A stretch of 64,000 nt of DNA. Source: Lachnospiraceae bacterium (GTDB taxonomy: Bacteria > Bacillota > Clostridia > Lachnospirales > Lachnospiraceae). The notes under the pieces are model-generated. The model did not search any database, had not been told where the DNA came from, and saw nothing but the letters and a program-made list of their open reading frames with translations. Positions 58,476-64,000 of this stretch are shown in pieces. Location of the stretch: NCBI GenBank assembly GCA_022764465.1, contig JALERL010000005.1, forward strand, positions 19,498-83,497. The letters run 5' to 3'. The position numbers were made by a program, and so were the translations under genes. Positions within the stretch are counted from its first letter, which is position 1. Each line of letters starts with the position of its first letter.

Positions 58476-60701
58476 ATGGAAAACGCATGGAGAGGTTTTA
58501 ATCACGGAGCATGGGAACGGGAAGTGAATGTAAGGGATTTTATTCAGAAGAACTATACCCCTTATGATGGAGATGACAGCTTCTTAGAGGGCCCGACACA
58601 GGATACAAAGGATTTATGGGAGCAGGTATTAGAACTTTCGAAACAGGAAAGAGAAGCCGGTGGGGTATTAGATATGGATACCAAGATAATTTCTACGATC
58701 ACATCCCACGGACCTGCATATTTAGATAAAGACAAGGAGAAGGTTGTCGGTTTCCAGACCGATAAACCATTTAAGCGTGCGCTTCAGCCTTACGGAGGAA
58801 TCCGTATGGCGATCAAGGCATGCGAGGACAACGGATACGAGGTAGATCCGGAGGTTGTAGAATATTTTACCACACACAGAAAGACACATAATGCAGGTGT
58901 ATTTGATGCTTATACACCGGAGATGCGTGCCTGCCGTAGCGCACACATCATTACCGGACTTCCGGATGCATACGGAAGAGGACGTATCATCGGTGATTAC
59001 CGTCGCCCGGCACTGTATGGTGTAGATAAGTTGATCGAGGATAAGGAAGAACAGAAGGCTTCCACACGTACGATCATGTATTCGGATGTTATCCGCGAAA
59101 GAGAGGAATTATCCGAGCAGATCCGTGCACTGAAGATGTTAAAAGAACTTGCCAAGATCTATGGCTGTGATATTTCAAAGCCGGCAACAAATGTCTTAGA
59201 GGCAACACAGGCAATTTACTTTGCATATCTTGCAGCAGTGAAGGAACAGAACGGAGCGGCAATGAGTCTTGGCCGTACTTCTACATTCTTAGATATCTAT
59301 GCACAGAGAGACTTAGAAGAGGGTACTTTTACGGAAAAAGAGATCCAGGAGATCATCGATCAGTTCATTATGAAGCTTCGTATGATCAAATTTGCACGTA
59401 CACCGGAGTATAATTCTATTTTTGCAGGGGATCCTACCTGGGTAACCGAATCGATCGGTGGTATTGGGGTAGATGGACGTCATATGGTAACGAAGATGTC
59501 TTATCGTTACCTGAATACGTTAAATAACCTCGGTGCAGCACCGGAACCAAACCTTACGGTATTATGGTCTGTAAGACTTCCGGAGAACTTCAAGAAGTTC
59601 TGTGGTGAGATTTCCGTAAAGCATTCAGCGATCCAGTACGAGAACGATGATCTGATGCGTGTTGTACATGGCGATGATTATGGTATCGCATGTTGTGTAT
59701 CTTCCATGAGAATCGGAAAAGAGATGCAGTTCTTTGGCGCGAGAGCAAACCTTGCAAAATGTCTGTTATATGCGATCAACGGTGGCGTGGATGAGATGAG
59801 CGGCAAGCAGGTAGGACCGAAGTTTCGACCGATCACATCCGAATACTTAGACTTTGACGAAGTGTGGGATAAGTACAAGGATATGATGAAGTGGCTTGCA
59901 AGTGTTTATGTCAATGCATTAAATATCATTCACTACATGCATGATAAGTACTGCTATGAGCGTTTACAGATGTCCTTACATGATAAGAATGTAAAACGCT
60001 GGTTTGCAACCGGTATTGCCGGCATGTCTGTTGTGGCAGATTCACTTTCCGCGATCAAGTATGCCAAGGTTAAGGTAATCCGCAACGAGCAGGGTATTGC
60101 AACAGACTTCGAGGTAGAAGGTGACTTCCCGAAATACGGAAATGATGATGACAGAGTAGATGCACTGGCACAGGATGTGCTTCATACCTTTATCAATTAT
60201 GTCAAAGGAAATCACACGTATCGTGGTGGTATCCAGACAACTTCTATCTTAACGATCACATCGAACGTATCTTACGGTAAGAATACCGGAGCTACACCGG
60301 ATGGACGTAAGAAGGGCGAAGCATTTGCACCGGGTGCAAACCCGATGCATGGAAGAGATACCAATGGAGCAGTTGCTTCCTTAGCTTCTGTTGCAAAGCT
60401 TCCGTTTATGGATGCACAGGACGGTATTTCAAATACGTTCTCTATCGTACCGGATGCACTTGGTAAAAACGGCAATGCCGCTGAGAATCTGGTTGCATTA
60501 TTAGATGGATATGTAGAAAAAGGTGGACATCACTTAAATGTCAATGTATTAAACAGAGAGACGCTGATCGATGCACAGAAGCATCCGGAGAATTATCCAC
60601 AGCTTACAATCCGTGTATCGGGTTATGCTGTAAACTTTATCAAGCTGACCAAAGAGCAGCAGGATGAGGTTATCTCAAGAACATTCCATGAACGCTTCTA
60701 A
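58476..60701 (+). CDS. pflB: Formate C-acetyltransferase (pyruvate formate-lyase)
   Basis: Active-site [27 protein letters not shown] and glycyl-radical motif [30 protein letters not shown]. Confidence 0.97.
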   Translation: MENAWRGFNHGAWEREVNVRDFIQKNYTPYDGDDSFLEGPTQDTKDLWEQVLELSKQEREAGGVLDMDTKIISTITSHGPAYLDKDKEKVVGFQTDKPFKRALQPYGGIRMAIKACEDNGYEVDPEVVEYFTTHRKTHNAGVFDAYTPEMRACRSAHIITGLPDAYGRGRIIGDYRRPALYGVDKLIEDKEEQKASTRTIMYSDVIREREELSEQIRALKMLKELAKIYGCDISKPATNVLEATQAIYFAYLAAVKEQNGAAMSLGRTSTFLDIYAQRDLEEGTFTEKEIQEIIDQFIMKLRMIKFARTPEYNSIFAGDPTWVTESIGGIGVDGRHMVTKMSYRYLNTLNNLGAAPEPNLTVLWSVRLPENFKKFCGEISVKHSAIQYENDDLMRVVHGDDYGIACCVSSMRIGKEMQFFGARANLAKCLLYAINGGVDEMSGKQVGPKFRPITSEYLDFDEVWDKYKDMMKWLASVYVNALNIIHYMHDKYCYERLQMSLHDKNVKRWFATGIAGMSVVADSLSAIKYAKVKVIRNEQGIATDFEVEGDFPKYGNDDDRVDALAQDVLHTFINYVKGNHTYRGGIQTTSILTITSNVSYGKNTGATPDGRKKGEAFAPGANPMHGRDTNGAVASLASVAKLPFMDAQDGISNTFSIVPDALGKNGNAAENLVALLDGYVEKGGHHLNVNVLNRETLIDAQKHPENYPQLTIRVSGYAVNFIKLTKEQQDEVISRTFHERF

Positions 60702-60771
60702 TTGATACAGTGTTGGAAAAGAAGCAGATCATAGAGGGATCTGTTATCATAAGATCAGGCAGGAGGTATCT

Positions 60772-61503
60772 ATGAAAGGATATATACATTCATTTGAGAG
60801 TTTTGGAACCGTTGATGGTCCGGGAGTACGATATGTGGTGTTCTTTCAGGGATGCCCGATGCGCTGTCTTTACTGCCATAATCCGGACACCTGGAAAAAG
60901 GAAAACGGACAATTGGTTGACACAGATGAGATTATTGAGAAATTAGAACGGAATAAAAGCTTCTATCGTACCGGTGGAATCACAGCAACCGGAGGAGAAC
61001 CGCTTTTGCAGATCGAGTTTTTGACCGAGCTTTTTTCAAAGGCAAAGAAAAAGGGAATTCATACCTGTCTGGATACTTCAGGGATTGTATACCGGAAGGG
61101 GGATGCTTTGTTACAGGAGAAGTTCGACCGGCTGCTTACCGTCACAGATCTTGTGATGTTAGACATCAAGCATATGGATAATGAAGAGCATCAGAAACTG
61201 ACCACACATTCGAATCAGAATGTATTTGATTTTGCAAGGCTTTTAGAAGAAAAAAAGGTGCCGGTATGGATCCGCCATGTGGTTGTACCGGGGATCACGG
61301 ATCAGCGAGAAGAGTTAGAAGCACTCGGCAGGTATCTGAAGACGCTTACGAACTTTGAGCATCTTGAGGTTCTGCCTTATCATACGATGGCAAAGCCGAA
61401 GTATGAAGCACTTGGGATGGAATATCCATTGGGGGATATGCCACAGCTTACCAAGGAAGAAGCAAAGCGCGCACAGGAGATTATTGAGGGCGCAATGAAG
61501 TAA
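60772..61503 (+). CDS. pflA: Pyruvate formate-lyase activating enzyme (radical SAM)
   Basis: FQGCPMRCLYCHNPDTW; GGITATGGEPLLQIEFLTELF; downstream of pflB. Confidence 0.96.
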   Translation: MKGYIHSFESFGTVDGPGVRYVVFFQGCPMRCLYCHNPDTWKKENGQLVDTDEIIEKLERNKSFYRTGGITATGGEPLLQIEFLTELFSKAKKKGIHTCLDTSGIVYRKGDALLQEKFDRLLTVTDLVMLDIKHMDNEEHQKLTTHSNQNVFDFARLLEEKKVPVWIRHVVVPGITDQREELEALGRYLKTLTNFEHLEVLPYHTMAKPKYEALGMEYPLGDMPQLTKEEAKRAQEIIEGAMK

Positions 61504-61519
61504 TGATATGGTTGTAAAT

Positions 61520-61563
61520 AAAAAGGAGATGCAGTTACCGGATGGTAACCGCATCTCCTTTTT
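61520..61563. terminator. Bidirectional terminator between pflA and the MCP gene
   Basis: AAAAAGGAGATGCAGTTACC GGAT GGTAACCGCATCTCCTTTTT. Confidence 0.9.
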
Positions 61564-61573
61564 GAATGTTTTC

Positions 61574-63637
61574 TTATGATTCAGTTTCGGTATCGCTTAG
61601 ATCAAACTTACGGATCATATCGGTTAATACGGTAGCCTGTGCGGCAAGTTCTTCCGATGTTGCAGAGCTTTCTTCTGCGGTTGCGGAGGTATCCTGAACA
61701 GCATGTGAGATGCTGTCAATACCGCTTTGCATCTGCTTCATATTGTCTTCCTGCTCTACAGCAAGCTCAGCAGTACGATCGATCATATGGTTGACCTGTT
61801 CGATTCCTGCAACGACTTCCTGTAAGCTTTCGGTTACGTCATTGGCAAGCTTCACACCTTTTTCAATCTCATTCATGGAAATCTCGATCATTTCCTTTGT
61901 GGAGCTTGCAGCTTGTGCGCTTTCATTTGCAAGACTTCCGATTTCAGAAGCAACAACAGCAAAGCCTTTACCTGCCTCACCGGCTCTTGCGGCTTCGATG
62001 GAAGCATTTAAGGAAAGCAGGTTGGTCTGATCAGCAATCTCTTCAATCGTATGGATGATGCTTACCACCTGATTGGAAGTATCACTGATGGTCTGCATGG
62101 CAGTGAGCATATCACCCATCTGCTGTTTACTGTTTTCTGCTAACTGAGTTACTTTCTTCGTCTCAGCAGCGGACTGCATAGCTTCTTCCTTATTATTCTG
62201 TAACTGGATAACAATGCTTTCTGCGGTCGCAACCAGTTCTTCAACAGCGGCTGCCTGAGTGGTAGCACCCTCTGCAAGGGTCTGTGCGGCGCTGGCAAGA
62301 TCATCTGCACCACCGGATACCTGACCGGAACTTTCGGTGATACCGGAGAGAACTTCTGTCATGGAGCCGGAAATCTCGATCAGGGCATCCTTGATCTTGC
62401 GGAAGTCCCCGGCGTAATCCTGCTTCAGATGAATGGCAAGCTTACCATCCGACATCTGTGCGAGTACCGCAGATACTTCATCGATATATGCGATATACAT
62501 TTTCAGACGTTCTACGGTCTGCTGGATAGATCTTCCAAGTTCACCGATCTCATTTTTCGAAGTAACTTCAAGCTCTACATTTAAGTTGCCTGCTGCAAGT
62601 TCCTGTGCAGCAGCATTTAATTCTTCGATCGGCTTCGTAAGAGAAGAAGCAACCTTCCGGATTGCCAGGAAAATAAATACAACACCAATCGCAAAGATAA
62701 CGATCATTCCAGCGATGATAAGAAACAGATTACGCATGTATTCACCGGAAGTCATACTGCTGATAACGAGATATCCGGTATCACCGACCGGCATCAGGTA
62801 GCCATACTTGCCGGAGCCATTGATCTTATAATAGAAAAATGTTTTTTCACCGGCAGCAATGGCATCCACAACTTTGCTGGAAATATCGAGATCTGCCATG
62901 TTCTGCTGGATCAGGCTGTCGTCCGGATGATAGATGATCGTGCCATCTGCAGCGGTCATAATGACATAGCCGGTGCTTCCGATGACGGACTGGCTTAAGA
63001 TCTCACCGACATGGGCAAGTGACAGGTCAAGACCTGCAACACCTCTGACATCTCCGGTAGCCGGATCGACGATTGGGGCAGCAGCGCTGACAATGGTCTG
63101 TCCGGTACTTGCATCCACATAAGGCTTGGTCAGCATAGCGGCTTTATTTGATACGGCTGCATACCAGTCACGGGTCTTGCAGTCGAAGCTGGAATCACTG
63201 GTAAAGCCATCGGACTGTGTTAATACATTATCCTCAATATCACAGATCCAGACAGCCATGACATTATCCGGATCAGATGCCTGCATAGCCTGCATATTCT
63301 CTAATACGGAAGAGAAGTGTTCTGCCTTTGTGATGGTTGTTTTCTTACCATCGGATTCATCAATAGAGGAAATAACTTCCGGGTCAACACTTAACTGTTC
63401 CACGGAACGAAGATATGGTTGAAAGAATGCATTCAGGTCATTGCCTGCAGCTTCAGACTCTAAGGTCAGCTCTGTCTGTTTGGATGTGTAGACCTGCATA
63501 GTGATCAAAACACCTATGATAACGGCAACGATAACGAAAATTACACATGCCGGCGTGCCGATCCGACGTGCAATCTCAGCAGAGATCTTTTCTCTGCGTT
63601 CTCCCCGGGGAGCAGGTTTCTTTTTTGATTTGGACAT
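61574..63637 (-). CDS. Methyl-accepting chemotaxis protein with Cache-type sensor domain
   Basis: TM-Cache ([33 protein letters not shown])-HAMP-MCP hairpin [40 protein letters not shown]. Confidence 0.95.
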   Translation of the reverse strand: MSKSKKKPAPRGERREKISAEIARRIGTPACVIFVIVAVIIGVLITMQVYTSKQTELTLESEAAGNDLNAFFQPYLRSVEQLSVDPEVISSIDESDGKKTTITKAEHFSSVLENMQAMQASDPDNVMAVWICDIEDNVLTQSDGFTSDSSFDCKTRDWYAAVSNKAAMLTKPYVDASTGQTIVSAAAPIVDPATGDVRGVAGLDLSLAHVGEILSQSVIGSTGYVIMTAADGTIIYHPDDSLIQQNMADLDISSKVVDAIAAGEKTFFYYKINGSGKYGYLMPVGDTGYLVISSMTSGEYMRNLFLIIAGMIVIFAIGVVFIFLAIRKVASSLTKPIEELNAAAQELAAGNLNVELEVTSKNEIGELGRSIQQTVERLKMYIAYIDEVSAVLAQMSDGKLAIHLKQDYAGDFRKIKDALIEISGSMTEVLSGITESSGQVSGGADDLASAAQTLAEGATTQAAAVEELVATAESIVIQLQNNKEEAMQSAAETKKVTQLAENSKQQMGDMLTAMQTISDTSNQVVSIIHTIEEIADQTNLLSLNASIEAARAGEAGKGFAVVASEIGSLANESAQAASSTKEMIEISMNEIEKGVKLANDVTESLQEVVAGIEQVNHMIDRTAELAVEQEDNMKQMQSGIDSISHAVQDTSATAEESSATSEELAAQATVLTDMIRKFDLSDTETES

Positions 63638-63855
63638 TTTTGTTCCACCTTTCTTTTGTGCACACAATTCCACTTAGATCATAGAAATGTACATACAATT
63701 ATTATACCATAGTACCTATCGGAAAAAGGGACAAATTCGCCACTTGAGCACTGAATTCACCACTTTACACCACTAAAATCACGATTCATGCAAGGTACAA
63801 AGTATATTTGCAGCTAAAAACGTCAATAAAAGTTCAGGAATGTTAAAATGGTGAA

Positions 63856-64000
63856 AAGCGATAGACGGCGTCTGTGCAGACCGGAGTGGAACGTAGAAGC
63901 GAGAACCTCCCCGCCTCGGATGAGAAAGCGATAGACGGGTGCACGAGGTCCGGTGGACCTCGGTTTGCACCGACCGGAGCGGAAGCGGAGATGAGCCCCC
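63856..64000 (+). repeat. Two tandem copies of a structured GC-rich element, truncated by the window edge
   Basis: AAGCGATAGACGG at 63856-63868 and 63926-63938 (70 bp apart), each followed by a hairpin and then ACCGGAG(T/C)GGAA. Confidence 0.8.

Noticed and set aside
63779-63970. 63-aa minus-strand ORF at the right edge
   Set aside because: Overlaps the tandem structured element; the ORF is better explained by the repeat than by coding.

Overview
The window is a chromosomal segment of a Gram-positive, spore-forming, butyrate-producing Clostridia/Lachnospiraceae-like bacterium; taxonomy is inferred from gene content only. Most of it is core metabolism: a butyrate cluster (end of thl, hbd, bcd, etfB, etfA), a dispersed set of spoVA genes (AA-AB, AC, AD-AE over about 17 kb), thiSFGHE, a domain-swapped GH3 beta-glucosidase, guaB, a eukaryotic-type hisA next to glnA and an ANTAR regulator, dapL, dapA and dapB, a two-component system beside an ABC exporter, typA, asnA, two hybrid histidine kinases, dnaE, pfkA, an Mrp ATPase, a uracil/xanthine permease, pflBA and a chemotaxis receptor. 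I recognise three riboswitches: lysine upstream of dapA, ZTP/pfl motif upstream of pflB, and a probable HMP-PP (thiS motif) upstream of thiS. The observations most worth a second look are: (1) four tandem copies of the bcd 3' end that differ only synonymously; (2) a second structured leader with mutually exclusive stems between the thiS riboswitch and thiS; (3) a hisA leader whose terminator loop is perfectly complementary over 9 nt to the SD-proximal sequence; (4) a small-ORF/PemK-like operon whose toxin ORF appears to continue into a second domain through a frameshift; (5) long inverted repeats flanking typA; (6) an in-frame amber codon in a histidine kinase; (7) a duplicated structured element at the right edge. 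I saw no rRNA, tRNA, CRISPR or obvious phage/transposase genes. All calls come from reading the sequence; no database search was run.
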